Origin: Chrysoporthe austroafricana | Lineage: Eukaryota > Ascomycota > Sordariomycetes > Diaporthales > Cryphonectriaceae | Direction: 5' to 3' | Assembly: GCA_001051155.2 (NCBI GenBank) | Contig: JYIP02000001.1 | Location: forward strand, 1,922,001 to 1,986,000 | Length of the DNA: 64,000 nt | Part shown: piece after piece, positions 48,937 through 62,153 of the stretch | Layout of the letters: every line of letters starts with the position of its first letter | Numbering within the stretch: position 1 is the first letter of the stretch | Notes under the pieces: generated by a model | What the model saw: only the letters and a program-made list of their open reading frames with translations | The model's database searches: none | Told to the model about the DNA's origin: nothing | Translations under genes and position numbers: made by a program

Positions 48937-50900
48937 TGGGGGACCTCGTCTCCGAAAGAGCTCAGATGGGTACGTCAACAAGGAGCATGAACAGCTCGTG
49001 AACTGAATGTTTAGGTAACCACCAAGTATCCACGCCACAAGTCTGGCAGAGGTCGTTCAGTTGTCTGGACCCGATATCAAGCGTAGATAAGGTCGTTTTA
49101 GGGCAATCTTCGCTTCCCTTGTTTAGACATGGAACTCGTCCCTGGTCAACGAGCACCCATTACTCATGGAATCGATCAAGGACAGTCCCTTCAGTAAAGA
49201 CCTTTTAGAGGTAGAGAACGATCTCCTGAGCGACCATAGAGGAAGACAATCTGCGTCTCCCAACCAAAGCCGCGCTCCCGGGGGCCCCAAGGTTGCTAGG
49301 CTTGGACCCTAACCCTTTTGTGATACCCTGTTGCTGCTTCTCAGCTGCGGCTCGTTGGGCCAGTGTAGGCGACTGCGACTGCTACTGCCCGTGACAATTA
49401 ATTATATCTGCCCCATCGAATCATCGGCCATAGTCGCCGTCAATCATCCAGTCACACAGACTCATGGGCGCATTTAACTGTCGAGCCGCAAATAAGCGTT
49501 TGCTTCAGGCGCCAACGACCTAGAGAAGGACTCAAAGCCATAGGCGGGGCGACGAGTCGGTTCCAGGAAAGTTTACCTACAGTAGTTATGGTGTTGCTTT
49601 TTCCAGCTTACAGCGGTTGCAGCTTCATATGTCTCCCACGAAGAAGAATGGCATGCTGGGCAAGGAAGGCATTCTCAAGGGCCATTTACACGCAAAAACA
49701 CTGGTAAGACATTTGGTACGACCTCAGAAATTCAGCCATCAACAAGCTGGGTTTCCCAGAGTACCAGCTATGACGTCTTGGCTGGCTGGACCACCGTACA
49801 GACGTCTATTAGTCTGTACAAATCCCTCGTCAGTGAAATTATCGGTGTGAATTTTCTGTTGCTTGCTGATATGATCCGTATCTCAGGCTTAGGTAGTCGT
49901 CTACTTTGGGAGCACCGCAAGCTTCCGCTCCCAGATTAGGAAAGAAAAGATGACGATCCGTCTTCAAACATATTCCATGAAATCGCCATCTCCTCCACGA
50001 TGGAGGTAGCAGCACTCATACTACCAGGCTCCCGGCTGACGACCGTGACGTCGTTGCAACATCTCTTGTTCTAACCGATCGTTACGAACCTTTCGCTTTG
50101 AGACCCGTCTGTCGATCCAATTTATGCTCTACAAGATGCTGTCCCTGGAGTTACTTCTTTCACCACGAGTTGAGTCTAGCCACTCTAGAGTCATGGGACA
50201 ATCAGGGCTTTGCATTCAGTAGCCTCCTGGTCTTGAGCATAATTATTGCTACCCACACCAGGGCGGTTCGGTAACAACGCCTGCGTCGTTACGTGGAGAA
50301 TCTGACCGCAGTCAGATTTTACCCAGAAATGGAGCCTGCGACAGCGCCGTCGCTCAGAAGGCCGCTCGGCTATCAAGCAAATGGGAGAACAAGCCAACAG
50401 TTCAAAAAGTCTAGGCGAGTTCGTCACCCTATCGCCTGAGCCGAAAAAATTCATAAGGACGACGGCCAAGAATAGTCAATATTGCATACTAGCCTAGAAA
50501 AAACGACTGACGCTCCCGAGGTGCAGATACTTCTTGCCTGAGACAGCTTGGGAGGCATATTGCTACACATGAAGCTATCAGCGGTTCTGGAGTGGAGACG
50601 AAGCCAAGGCTCTTTCGAAAAACTACAAGCCTGGCGTCAGAAACAACACCAGGGGTGAGGGGGGCCACAATACGACATGGTAAAAGTAATACCATTCCGT
50701 TCGCTATGGCGTGCTGATTAATCTGAGTATTGTCAGCCTGTCCCTTCATCACAGGCTCGCTTAACCCGTGCCTTGCTCTGGAAAGCTCCTTCACCGCAGA
50801 TATGTTTCGCAAGTCCGAGTCACTCAGGTAATGACACGTATTCATCAATGGGTTTTTTTCCTTTCTTTCTTTCTTCATTCTCTTACTCTCCCATCCTCTT
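48937..50900. other. Gene-poor spacer
   Basis: No convincing gene. Short frames (for example 49617-49850 plus, 50191-50469 minus) lack recognisable domains. A CTTT tetranucleotide run is at about 50862-50876. Confidence 0.4.
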
Positions 50901-50933
50901 AGAGGATGGGGAAGCACTACAAAAATTTTGGCG

Positions 50934-51900
50934 CTACCCAGATACATCGGTTAAGGATGCCTTTAGGCAAAACCAGTGCCTGATGACCAGCACGCTATAA
51001 TACGCGAGAAGCGTTTCCATGGCCACCTCTTTAGGATAGATCTCCGTTATGATGGGTTTTCTTGATAAGTCTTTCGATGCCGGTGGGAAAACCTTATCCA
51101 GACCGTTTGGGATCGAACAGCAGGGAGCTTGTATATCAGCGGCCACATATGCGCGCACAACGGCGCCATGCATGATGCCACTTGCTTGTTCTGTGATTAT
51201 CACTCGGGCCGACTCTGGATGAATGCACAAAAAAGCAATTGAGGTCATCTAGAAACGATAACCTCGCGGATGCCCTCTCCGTCTTCCGTTGGTCTTGAGC
51301 AAACACCCGATATAGAAAAACTCGGCTGCTTATCCGACTCGGTAGCCTTACAAGCCCCGGAGCGTCTCGCAACCGATTTATTTGAATTCAGGGCACTACG
51401 GATTATAGGCGGAAAATCTCTCTTGTGCTGAGGCGAGGAGGTTGCGGCTTTCCGTCTGTTCTCGAAATCCCAAGATAGTACACACCAGCCGATACGAGCA
51501 TTCTATAAACCTATTGGGAGCTCAGGATTCATCAGAAGAAAGTGCTCCACTTCCACTACAATGCTGGAGCCGAACGAAGGTCTGGAGGAATTAAGTCTGG
51601 ACCGAGGCCTGTAGTTCAAGATCGACACAATGCTGAGACGGACGACCCATACTAGTCACACCACCCGGCGGTCGCGTCTACGCAGAATACCACAATATAA
51701 TTGGAAATATATGAGATGCAGCCCGTCGTGCGTTTCCGAACAGGCAAGTATCACGAGATCATCTTGCGTCCCCTGCAAGATGAGGCTGGCCGGCGTGTCG
51801 TGGTCCCGGCGCGATCGATCGAAAAGTAGGACTAACATGTTCATCGGGGCCTGCCGATATTTTATTTCGTCGACCAAGATCTTTGCAGCCTTTGCATCAG
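50934..51900 (-). pseudogene. Degraded coding traces, unknown origin
   Basis: On the minus strand, 51656-51900 gives a protein-like segment (AKILVDEIKYRQAPMNMLVL and onward) that starts after a possible acceptor AATTCAG. A second frame without a start codon covers about 51248-51650 with one internal TAG (near 51511-51513); it includes GWCVLSWDFENRRK. A third frame 50934-51248 is 104 codons. The in-frame TAG would be CAG before a C-to-T change, which fits RIP-type decay. I do not recognise the family. These could be pieces of one dead gene or transposon, or chance. Confidence 0.25.
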
Positions 51901-51991
51901 GCTGAATTGCAATCTAGCGCATGCGTGTGGGTACAACGTTGCCTTCAGCTCTTCCAAACCAAGATTCAGCACGGCAGAGGAGCCGCATGTC

Positions 51992-52243
51992 TCAGAAGAA
52001 GGCGTCACGAGGCACAACCCATGCAGTCGAACGCAGCAGCGGATTTGTGCCGTGGTACCAGGTGAGCAATATCAGAGGCTGAGGTGCAGTCGTTATCTGG
52101 TCGGGCCACTGTCCTCGCCAGGCCTCGGCCGAGGTCGCCCAGCTGGCCATGATTGGCGGAAGATCTCGGGTCAAGAAGGCCCAGGAAATAGGGGGCAATA
52201 CGGCAAAAATCATGGCCCAGATTCCGTGCTCCCTGGGTCCCAC
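51992..52243 (-). other. Short membrane-protein-like frame, unassigned
   Basis: An 83-codon frame with a hydrophobic stretch (GIWAMIFAVLPPISWAFL) and no splice partner that I can place with confidence. It may belong with the possible exons at 53090-53640 on the same strand. Confidence 0.2.
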
Positions 52244-53089
52244 GTTTGCTTCCCCAAGCTCCTGGGTGTTTGTTTCGGGCTGGGGAAGAGGCTTGGGCTT
52301 GGGGAGGCCTTGCTACCCCGCGATGAGTGCGCCGCGCGGTGTGACCAGCACGTCGGAGCGCCCAGGAGCGTTGCTAGTGACCGACCGGCTCGGATCTGCA
52401 GATCCAAACGCCTGCGAGAGGCGACGAGATGGCTCGTCCCGGCCGGCCCAGGGCATCAGGTGTTTCCTCCTGGGCCTGCCAGACCTGTCGACAGACAGAC
52501 ACAGGCCACTCGAGATGGGGGTCTCCTGCCTGTGGAGCCAGCACAATGCACATCCATCATGGCAAGATCTCATGGCTCGAACTAGGATGATCTTGTTGCA
52601 GAGAAGTCTCCGGCTGCGACGCCCCCGGGGTCGCGAGCCCCTGAAGTGCCAGCCAGGCGATCATACTATGGTCGCCGGGACGCCTCATGCGGGTCAATTC
52701 GAGATCTCACATTCTCCTTCCTCCCTGCTTCTTCAGCAACAGGAGGCTGAGCCCTACCGCAGGCCGGCAGCGGTCCAATAGCGCCGAGGCCACTGCTGTA
52801 GATCTGCCGAGCTCCATGTGGTGGAACAATTGCGCGCGCGCTGCCTGAGAGCCTGCAATATCACCGCTTGCCCTCGACGTCTACCAAGGGACAGTAGGTC
52901 CTCATGCGCGCTGCCTCCACGAATCACCGAGGCTCGCGTCGTGCGATGAGGAATATCTCGCGCTCCGTTTGCGTAGTCCGTAGTCCAGAGCGCCTGCTGC
53001 CCACGCTGCGGCGCCCATGCTGACGACGAATCAATATCACTGAGCTTATTTAGGCCCGGGGCCAGGGGCCTTTGCCCAGGTCCACTCAC

Positions 53090-53640
53090 CTAGACGGAGT
53101 ATTTTGGCTAGCTGCTTGGCGCTGTCAATCTTGGCTCCTCACATGTGGGAAGCCGACTACTTCAACTCACCTCGACATCTGTTCCTCCAAACATCATACC
53201 ATCCAAGTCCGTTGCCGTTAAGTTCCTCCCTGCAAGGCGAATGCCAGAGTCCTCGGGCCTCTGGGTGTCGTCAAGGCAGAACATGGGATGCCGGGATCCT
53301 GAGCTCAACACTGCGAGAAACCTGTGACCATCATCAGACATAGGATCAGAGGCCCACAGTTCTTGAGGCGAATATAATCTTCTTGTCGCAGCATCCGGCC
53401 CAGGAGCTGGACCAGAAACCGTTGGTCAGCCTATACCTCTTGAGATATTATTCCAGCCCCTATCTGCCCCGTGCCCCGGCCCCGCAGCTGGAGCGCCAAA
53501 AGTGCCGAGGATACGGCGAGGACACCTACAAGCCAGCAAGCAACCAGGCGCAGCACAGCACGGCCTGCCTCTGCCCAGTGCACAGGATCCCCATAAGCCT
53601 TAGTCAACGTTCAGACTGGTCCCCTGGTCGCCCGAGGAAG
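53090..53640 (-). pseudogene. Possible multi-exon gene or relic, unknown function
   Basis: On the minus strand an exon-like segment 53171-53406 (starting after TGGTCCAG, ending before GTGAGT) encodes a soluble domain with PELWASD-like PQELWASDPMSDDGHRF, SRHPMFCLDD and RNLTATDLDGMMFGG. A 22-nt segment 53090-53111 (LAKILRL) follows between good splice ends (AAGCAG and GTGAGT), and phases agree. Upstream, about 53507-53610, a hydrophobic helix (AVLRLVACWLVGVLAV) can join through an intron 53407-53506 (GTGTCC...GTCCAG) in phase. The rest of the gene to the left is uncertain because three frames are open. It is either a divergent real gene or a decaying one. Confidence 0.3.
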
Positions 53641-54078
53641 GCCCAGGCCGACTCCCTGGTCCCCAATCCCTAAGAACCTGGCGAGCGTCGAGCCGACTCG
53701 CTCGTGGTGTTGAGCGGTGTTCTTCCGTCCATCGCTCGACCGCCGCGCGCCCACCTCCGATAAAGACTTCGTTTCCCTTTCCAGGCTATCAACCCCAACT
53801 CTGCGGCCAGCGCCTCACCCTACCGAGCCACCACACCTTGCCCTTCAGGCTATTCTGTCATGCGCACCCGGACTCAGGGAATTATCCTTCAACCATATTG
53901 GCCCGCGGAGACGAGTGACAACAAAGCCTGTTTCTTGTTGGCTCGTGAGACAGGCCGCGACGCATTTAGATCAACCGCTGCTACCTCCTAGGCACGCTCT
54001 GTTCACCCTCATCGGGAAGGCGGGCGGATCGAGCACCTGAGGAGCTTTGCGCTGCTGGACCTCCCGAGGGCGGATAAG

Positions 54079-56403
54079 ATGGCGGCGGTCCAGCAACTCG
54101 AGCCCTCGCCGACACCAGCGAGGCCTAGAAGCATGGGGCTTGACTCTGATGTTGAGATGGACATGGGTCCTCGGTCCATGAGTGCTCGGTCGCTGCCCAC
54201 CATGACGACCACCTCCTTCGGCAGCGGCCCCCAGCGAGGAGACACCAGGATCGTCGTCATCGTCTACGGAGCCGGGCAGGACAACATCGTGTCTGTCTTC
54301 GCCGAGGTTCTGGGTAAGTCGCACCGGATGATCGACGCATTCAAGGACATCAACGAGGTAGACCAGGGCCTTGTCGTGGGGATACAGGCAGACAAGGCCA
54401 AGGCCGACGTTGCGGGGAGGGATCGGAAACTGGTCGTGGCCATCAATGCGCACTGTGTGAACCTTGGGATGCCACCAGACATCGATCTGTCCGCGCAGTG
54501 CGACTACGAGTTTCTCTATACCGAGACGCCCTTCTTTCGGCGCGATCTGTGCCGGTTCATCTCCTTCACGCTAGGCCAGCTGAACCATCACGAGACGCTC
54601 ATGGCGAAGCCGAGGACGTACTTCATATCCACGACCTTCCCCGACGTCAGGGCGGCTCTTCCGAACATAGATATCCTGACGGTCGGCGCGGATGCCGTGG
54701 AAATCCGTGTTGACCTCCTGAAGGAGCCTCTAGGGGACGGCACGTTCTCAGCGGTGCCGAGCTTAAGCTATGTTGGTGAGCAGGTTATGCTCCTACGGCA
54801 GAGGACTGAGCTTCCGATCATATTCACCACGAGGTGTACGAAGGAGAATGGTCGATTTCCCATGGATGATCCAAATCTGTACTACGAGTACCTCTACCGG
54901 GCGATACAGTGGGGCGTCGAGTACATCGACGTCGAGCTGTGGCTGCCAGAATCGATCAGGAAATCGCTCTGGGAACGTAAAGGCAGCAGTCATATCATGT
55001 CTGCGTTCCATGACTTTTCAGGGACGTTCAAGTGGCCGTCGCGGCACGCCGAAGAGGTCTTCGTGGAGTCTCAAAAATACGCAGACATCATCAAGATGAT
55101 CGCGATCATCAACGACCCGAACGAGAACTTCGAGCTGGAATACTTCCGCTCAAAGATGAGGGCCGACTATTCCGACTCGCCACCTTTCTCGGCCGTCAAT
55201 ATGGGTGAGACAGGCCAGTTCTCGAGGACGTTGAACAAAGTCTTCACGCCCATCACGCATCCCCTCCTGCCTATCATCGCCGCGCCGGGACAGATGAGCG
55301 CATCAGAAATCAACCAGGCACTGGCCCTACTGGGCCAGCTACCGAGGAAGAGCTTCTACGGGATAAGCAGTCCGGCCAGCCGCAGCGCGACGCCGCAGGC
55401 GCCCTTCTACGAGAAGTGCTTCAACGAGCTCGGCCTGCCCCACCACTTCGCCGTGGTCCAGAGACAGCCAAAGGGGAACGCCTGCTTCGAGGCATGGTGC
55501 AACCAGAAGAACTTTGGCGGCGCGTACCTCAACTCGCCGGTGTCGTATCAGAGCCTCATCGCCAACAGCTCCTTCTTCGCCTCCGTCAACGGTGGCGCCG
55601 GGCCCATCCTGAGCGAGGCCGCCCGGGTCATCGGAGTGATTGACACCATCGTGGTGAGGCCGGGTGCATCCTCCCCGTCGTCGGCGCCGGCCTCGATCCC
55701 TTCCAGCCCGCGCAACGGCCACGCGCGCATCGAGTCGTTCGGCCACGTCGCCAGCGGCGCGGACTCCGGCCTCCCCCCAAACACGACCCTCATCCTCGAC
55801 AACGCCACGTGGCGCGGCATCCTCAGCGCGCTGACGCGCGACCTCGCGCCTTCCGCGTACTTTGGCCGCGCGGCCGTCGTGCTCGCCTCCTCGCCCGACG
55901 ACGCGGCCAGCGCCATCTTCGCGCTCAAGGCTCTCCACATCGGCAAGATCTACACCGTGGGCTTTAAGACGCCGCCGGCCCTCGCTCACGACCTGAAGAT
56001 TGAGCCCTTCAACTCGCTCGAGTCCCTCCAGCGGGCGCGCATGGTTGGCGCCACGGACGATGCGGCGAGCCCCTTCGTGGTGGTGAGCGCGCTGGGGCCC
56101 GAGAAGAATAAGATCGTGGCGTGGGTGGTGCGGGCGTTTGGCGGCTCCGCGGCCTCGAACGGATCCGGGAGCTCCGGCGGCGGCAGCAGCGCCACGAGGA
56201 AGGTCTTCCTTGATCTCGCGGACGGGGGCGCTGGCGTTGTCCGCAAGGGAGACCCGAGCACCGTGGCTGAGCAGAGCGGGTTCGCGGCCTACGGAGTTGC
56301 GGATACTGCTGCGTTTGCGACAGTCGAGACGCTGCGGTTGCTGGTGGGCCAGAACGTCCCCTACAGCTTTGTCAGGTTGGCAAGTGGGAGAGGCATATAT
56401 TGA
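54079..56403 (+). CDS. AROM-derived quinate repressor-like protein (qa-1S/qutR type)
   Basis: Single exon, 774 aa from ATG 54079. It has three parts matching the last three domains of the pentafunctional AROM protein: a shikimate-kinase-like region (about 55-175), a type I 3-dehydroquinase-like region (about 178-400) and a shikimate-dehydrogenase-like region (about 405-774). This is the layout of the quinate pathway repressor. The kinase P-loop is degenerate ([12 protein letters not shown] lacks the GKS/T), so no kinase activity is expected. The dehydroquinase part still shows the His of SAFHDFSG (His311) and the Lys of ADIIKMI (Lys339). It is shorter than the Neurospora repressor (about 900 aa). 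No quinate catabolic gene or activator lies in the window, so the regulatory role is inferred from family only. Confidence 0.85.
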   Translation: MAAVQQLEPSPTPARPRSMGLDSDVEMDMGPRSMSARSLPTMTTTSFGSGPQRGDTRIVVIVYGAGQDNIVSVFAEVLGKSHRMIDAFKDINEVDQGLVVGIQADKAKADVAGRDRKLVVAINAHCVNLGMPPDIDLSAQCDYEFLYTETPFFRRDLCRFISFTLGQLNHHETLMAKPRTYFISTTFPDVRAALPNIDILTVGADAVEIRVDLLKEPLGDGTFSAVPSLSYVGEQVMLLRQRTELPIIFTTRCTKENGRFPMDDPNLYYEYLYRAIQWGVEYIDVELWLPESIRKSLWERKGSSHIMSAFHDFSGTFKWPSRHAEEVFVESQKYADIIKMIAIINDPNENFELEYFRSKMRADYSDSPPFSAVNMGETGQFSRTLNKVFTPITHPLLPIIAAPGQMSASEINQALALLGQLPRKSFYGISSPASRSATPQAPFYEKCFNELGLPHHFAVVQRQPKGNACFEAWCNQKNFGGAYLNSPVSYQSLIANSSFFASVNGGAGPILSEAARVIGVIDTIVVRPGASSPSSAPASIPSSPRNGHARIESFGHVASGADSGLPPNTTLILDNATWRGILSALTRDLAPSAYFGRAAVVLASSPDDAASAIFALKALHIGKIYTVGFKTPPALAHDLKIEPFNSLESLQRARMVGATDDAASPFVVVSALGPEKNKIVAWVVRAFGGSAASNGSGSSGGGSSATRKVFLDLADGGAGVVRKGDPSTVAEQSGFAAYGVADTAAFATVETLRLLVGQNVPYSFVRLASGRGIY

Positions 56404-59400
56404 GAGTATATCTGGACCCAGAGGTACCGGACGAGGTATAATAGAACTGATTATACACATGCCTCCGAGGAATACCTTGGGGCTTCCGGGCATACGAGCA
56501 CAGCGTTCGGTGCCCACACGCAACAGAAGATTGCACCATCCTCCTCGACCGGTTCCGTAGAGACCTCAGAACCACCACGCTGGGTGGCTGGGTCGAGCCC
56601 GGCTAAGACCTCTACGCCACAGCTTTACACAGTTTGGCATTTGCCACTGGTGCGAGACCTCACAAATCCCTCTATTCGACCTGGTTGACTCAAAAGTCTG
56701 CCCTGGACAAGGTGATATGGCGTGGGCTCTCACGAGCTCCGTCAGTGGGCGAACCGAGGCTGTCTGCGCGGTGGGAGTTGCTCCGAGCATCCTAAGGTGA
56801 ACAAGAGCTAGACAGAAAGCCGGGGAGTTGGGTTCCCCCCCCCCCAATAGAGGGGTCTCTGTGTCCCCGGCAGTCGTCCTCCCTCCCCGGGTGTCGTCAC
56901 AGCGGACTACCACCGGCGGCACCCCTTATCGTGCCCGTGGGGAAAGGGTAGCGGTCAGTAAACAGAAGGGGAACCGCAAGGAGACAGGATGGGGAGGGTG
57001 GGGCTCCGTACTATGGTAATCGTCCGCATCTGTATGGCGTTTCCGGTGATACGCTCCGAAGCCTTGATTTCCTTTGGTCCGCATCTTCAGACTTATTCTT
57101 GTTTTTTCTTCTTCGCCCGGGCTCATTTCTGAAATCGCCACATATCAGGTGCATGTCCCGATGCATTAGCAGATCTGCTTCGATATCGGATCTTTTATGA
57201 CGACTTGGGGATGTGTTGCTGTCTCTCGCTTCGGGTTTAAGTGGTGGTGTGAATATAGGAGCTAAGAGGTGCTCATGCATTTCTCCGCGCAAGACGATAG
57301 CAACTGCAATTTTGGCTCCTGCAAATTTCTAGACACGTGTGCATCCCATAAACAGCTTGGAATACTAGGGTATTTGGCCTGCTTGTCGGACGTGTAGCCT
57401 AGGTGAGCATGGTCAGCAAACGGCCCCGTCGTAGTGTTACAGTACGACGCTGGCTGGACTTCAAGGCGACAACCGAGTGCAGACCCTTGCTTAGCCTGGC
57501 TTCTGGCGCAACAGACGAGGCGATTCCCTATGCCTCCCTCGATGCGAGCCACCGACCCGGCGCGGACGTCGGCGAGCTTCACCTGTTGGATCTCGCCTAC
57601 TCAGACAACTCGTGCAGCGCTGGAGCGCGCCGGCCCGCGCTCACAGGGTTTGCGTTGGTTAAAGAACCCTATCCACTGGGGAAACACAACAGCACATGGC
57701 TGTATCAGCCTCACTCAGACCACCACTTACCCCGGATTTCGGTCTGCGGCTGAGGGCCACCACGACAGTCGTAGGATCCATCCTCGGTAAGATGCCCCAG
57801 ATCGGAAAGTCTCGAGGAAAGATTGAGCGAAACGTGAGTCCGTGGAACAGACGCTGTACGACGGACCAGAGCGTGACCCGAGCTAGGACTGGCCATGTTT
57901 GTGACTGTGGCGATGTGATCTCAGCCCTGTCGTCGTCCTGCCCGACGTTTTGTCCTATAATTGCATCCCGAGGCGAGGTAGGCGCGACACAACGTCGAGT
58001 TCCTGGTCCCAACGGATGCAAGATCCTGTACATCTCGCAGGAACGAGGCTCGATCGCACACGACAGCTCCCAGGGCAAGCCCGAGACATGCGGCGGCGCT
58101 TGTCCTCTGTGCATCGTGATACTGCAGCAGTCTCCTCAAGAATAGCCTTTGCCAGCCCAAGCTCGTGTCCATGGACATACTTGACAGATACCTAAGACTG
58201 CGTATCGGTCCAGGCACAACGTGCGGCTCCTGTAGCACGGCATACACGCGAAGCTTCACGTTGCAACTCCCCGAGACAGGCAACAGATTTCGGGACTCAC
58301 TTGAGTCAAAACCTGCTCTTCTGCTCAATATATCGGAAAGTTTGCCGGATTAGTTGGTTCCGAGACGGTGGTCTAAGACATGGCGACGAAAAATGAATAG
58401 GAAGCCCGAGATCATGCAAACACTAACCCGACGACGACCTCATCTGAGCTGCACACCATCTTGAGCCGAAGCATATTCTTGGCTGCCATTCTTGCACGGC
58501 TGAACGGAGGTATCATGACTCGAGATTAGGAGACCCAGCCGACATTATGCTGTAATCGTCCTGGTCTGAGACGCCAAAGGAACTCGGACGATCCCATATG
58601 GTGCGGCCTGGCGTTTCCATCCGGAGGTACACCGCGGTGACGGACTGGGGACGCTGCGACATATCCTCGGCGTACAGCTCCCAAGGTCAAAATGAGGAAG
58701 TCAAAATTACTGACGGTGTCGCTCGCACACCAATCTCTTCAGCGACTGGGTGGGTGGATTACACATACCACCTCATTGCCCCTTACTATTGCGGCTATTC
58801 TCAGGTATGTTCCCCAAGATAGTAGTGACCGCACATTCATATGCCGAGCAATACAACTTGACTGCCAGCTGAGCACACAAAAGGACAATATGCAGTGCAG
58901 CAAGGCTGACAGGGTGAACGGCATTGGGCCTGCACCGGTCGTTTCGCCTTGCATTGACGCGAACGTGAGACGAGCTTGGCACGACCCATTTGCCACCTAC
59001 TAGAATCCTTTGAGGCGTGAGGGCTGCACTCGCAGCTTGTGTAGCATGTACAATACATGACGCGTAGTATATCCAGACTCTAACGTGGAAAGGGATTGGA
59101 TCGAAACCGACGCGTGGTTCAGCCTTAGGTGGGCGATAGTGTCTGGGGCACTTCAGCGAGGCTGACAACTTGACGCCGTCCTCGGTAAGACTCTGACGGT
59201 ATTGGCCCTTCGTGGGGCACGTGTGGAAATACAGTTCTCCGTCGACCCATGGCCGCGGGAAAAGCTGCATTTTGTGGTAATACCGCGGGTGCCGTTGGGC
59301 ACAACTCATCTTTCAGGGTTGCCACAAGTCTGGTGTATCAAGCCACAGTATAGGAATGGCCAAGTGGGCGAAAGAGAGTCATGGAGGTCGTTTGAGGAAG

Positions 59401-62118
59401 CCGACGTACAGGACCTTTTGCAAGACTTCAAGGATAGGCTTAAATGTGTCAACGCAGATCGTTGAGAGTTCGAAAGGTGGATGAACATGGATGCGGCTCC
59501 AAAGGGACCTCTCGAGTCTCGTCGTTGGGATGATCTGCCGACCAGCGGGTCATCATCGTATTGGTGCGCATCGTCCCTGGACCATCTCGATATGCATGCA
59601 CCCCACAGAGGGGCAACAATGCAGCATCTCTGCCTCTCCAGTTGGGGTGCGTTCCAATGAGCCGAGAGGGAGGGTGAGAGCATGGCAATCTCCGCGATGA
59701 CCACTCAGCACCTAAAGAGGGGAAAGGACATGTTTTCATGAAGACATAACTGATCCGCAGTATTGCAGCCTCGATCAACTGTTACAGACGATTCATGCCT
59801 CAAATTATACAAGTCCGCTAAGCCACAGATATTAAATGATATGCAGGATGGAGATCTGATACTGCAGTTGCATCTGGACCCTCTAATGGAGCTGCCCAAA
59901 AAAGCTGCTCCCTAGACAGTGGGGTTGAGTATTCAGTATGTGATAGCTCCTTTTTTGATGTGCTGATCTTCCACGCTGTGGATATATGATTTGAGGCACG
60001 GGAGTTCGGGAATGGATCGTACCTTTCGGTTGTTCTCCGGGGCCTCCTAGTCCCCCTATAAGGCTTCATTATCACGGTTTCGGCCCCAATATTTGGTGAC
60101 TGCAGAGGAGACTTCGTGCGGGTAGGGAGGCCCAGAACAATTGGATCCAGGTACCAGCGGGTGGGCAGTGGGCCCCATCAAGGTGTGTCTCGCGCGAGGT
60201 CTTGGCCCCAAGTGCAGAGAGGTGACATCGACTAGCCGTCACAAAGCTTCAATTGGGTGGCACGGAGCACCACGGAGCACCACGGAGCAACACTTGCCCA
60301 AGTGCCACTGGCACGCGTATGATGTAGGGATCAAGGTGATCCTCTGAGATTTGGTCAGCCGCCACTTGATCGGTCCGGGATCAAGAAGAGAGCCTGCCAT
60401 CCTGCCACCCTGCGCATGCGAGGAGATGCATCGCATCGAACGTGCATGCAGGACCAAGGCTGCCACAGGGTTGATAGGATGTCACACCCTGAATCGAGAC
60501 ATCCATGGGGGCTAGAGTCTGAGGACGCCACAGCCTCCTGCGAGGGAAGTATTCCGCGCTCTCACGGGTCTGAAGTCAGATTGCTTGTTGCATGTCTGTA
60601 AATGGTCGCCAAGTTGTTGATCTCAGGACGATTCGGGCCGGGATCGAAGTAGCCTGGTAGAAGTGACGATTCTGTTCATAAATATGTGGGATGTGCTGCT
60701 GGGTTCGTGTTCGGATCCCGTCTTGACATCAGTCACTTCGCTGAATACTCCCCCGATCATATTTACACGTCTGCGTATAGAACTCGAATTCGAGCCTTCC
60801 ACGTCGTACATTCAGTACTTTCAAGTGGGCTTGCGACTGACCCTCTGTCGCCTATCCCTTGCTACGAGTGTGGATATGAGTGCCTTTTTTTACAGTGAGG
60901 TCGATGAGCTACGCCAGGGACCAGGTGGGTCGGGAACGTGGAGAGGGAGCGCACGGGCAGGGCGCAGCACCGAGGCGCCCGTAGTGCCTGTAGTGAACCC
61001 CCACTGCCTGTTAAGTTAGGGAAGACGAGAGCCGAGATATCAAGGCTGCTGCCGGTAGTTTCAACATCACTGTGGCAATAACTGCCATTGCGGAAGGTTA
61101 CATCGACCTTGTTCCCGAGGAAGATAGTGATTGCCTGAAGTTCAGAACACGTATGTGCATCAGAGCCTCGGAGAGCCTCCGCGGTACACCTACAAGAAGC
61201 CACATTCAGTCCCCGGGTCAGAGAGGCTAAACGTCGGTAAGGGAACCCACGTCGCTAGGTCAGTGACTAAAATGATTGCTGGTGGGTGGGTGGATTTGGG
61301 GGGCCGGGTGGCCAACGCAGCAGATCCTTAGTAAGAAATTACTCCAGGACGTACTGAGTGTGAGGGATTTCGCGTGTTGGAAGGCAGACGAAGGGCCAGG
61401 CCCCATGCAATGAGAGTGCCTTGGTCAATTTGGTGTCGCAAATTGTTTAGCAACGCCAGCCTGGCCTGACGACTGCCGGGCGAAGCAGGAAGAATAGGGG
61501 CGAGAAATCCCTGGACAGTGGGACGTCCCGCATACCACTTTGAAAGGAATTTTGGTACGGCTCCTCCCACTCGGCTCGTTCCTTTTCCCTCGTAAGTCAT
61601 AGACTTTCGAGTGGGTAGACCAGAAACCAACCCGGAACTAGAAGCGCTGTAAGCACAAGCACAGGGATGCATATGCACAGCCCTGTCTTACAGATAGGCG
61701 GACACGGCAACCTCTGTTGGGTGTGGATCGCAGAGCAAAAGTGCCTGGTGCTGGTCACTCGAGAGCTCGAGCCTCTCGGGTTAGGTAGCAGAAGCAGACT
61801 GTCGACCCCATTCCCCCGGCCCTGGGGGCAGGACTCCACTGCTTCCAGAACGCACCAGCGACTCCGCATGACGATGGAGTGCGGATAAGCGAAAATTTCG
61901 CAACCCCCCCGGTGCCCCCATGGCCGGTTATCTCGGGAAGTATCCAGGAGTGCCAGGGGGAGATTTGGCTTGCCGTGACAGCCACTTCATCTGTGACATG
62001 TCCATCGTTCGTGGGACCTGAGCACCTTGCTTCTGATGATGGGATTACCACCTGGGCAGACGTCAGAGGCGGCAGACTGCTGCTGACCAAGCCACTACTC
62101 AGCAGCGCAAAAGCGGCT
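56404..62118. other. Gene-poor region, only weak frames
   Basis: About 5.7 kb without a confident gene. The strongest frames are minus 58773-59309 (178 codons), plus 59202-59465 (with FVVIPRVPLGTTHLSG) and minus 60862-61203 (with FLGNKVDVTFRNGSYCHSD), 61328-61678 and 61755-62153. The last starts with a signal-peptide-like MTDIRSIRLAIRAAFALLSS. None has a family that I recognise, and the overlapping 58.7-59.5 kb frames cannot all be real. A short poly-C is at about 56837. Confidence 0.35.
60261..60290. repeat. 10-bp tandem repeat, three units
   Basis: Three consecutive units of CACGGAGCAC with the last base changed in the third copy. Confidence 0.85.
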
Positions 62119-62153
62119 CTAATTGCGAGGCGGATGCTTCTGATGTCCGTCAT
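61755..62153 (-). CDS. Possible secreted protein, unsupported by family
   Basis: A 132-codon frame from ATG 62153 starts with a basic n-region and a hydrophobic h-region (RLAIRAAFALLSSGLVSSS) followed by a possible cleavage site (LTSA-QV). The first 75 mature residues have protein-like composition (ISPWHSWILPEITGHGGTGG). The end is Gly/Pro/Cys-rich and may be intron sequence. It overlaps the end of the possible gene at 62119-62601 by a few tens of bases, so at most one of the two ends is right. Confidence 0.25.
   Translation of the reverse strand: MTDIRSIRLAIRAAFALLSSGLVSSSLPPLTSAQVVIPSSEARCSGPTNDGHVTDEVAVTASQISPWHSWILPEITGHGGTGGVAKFSLIRTPSSCGVAGAFWKQWSPAPRAGGMGSTVCFCYLTREARALE

Noticed and set aside
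55339..56523. 394-codon frame on the minus strand
   Set aside because: Antisense shadow of the AROM-derived gene; Arg/Gly/Val-rich with no domain.
58773..59465. Overlapping frames of 178 codons (minus) and 87 codons (plus)
   Set aside because: Both look partly protein-like, but they overlap antisense and neither has a domain or splice partners, so neither is called.
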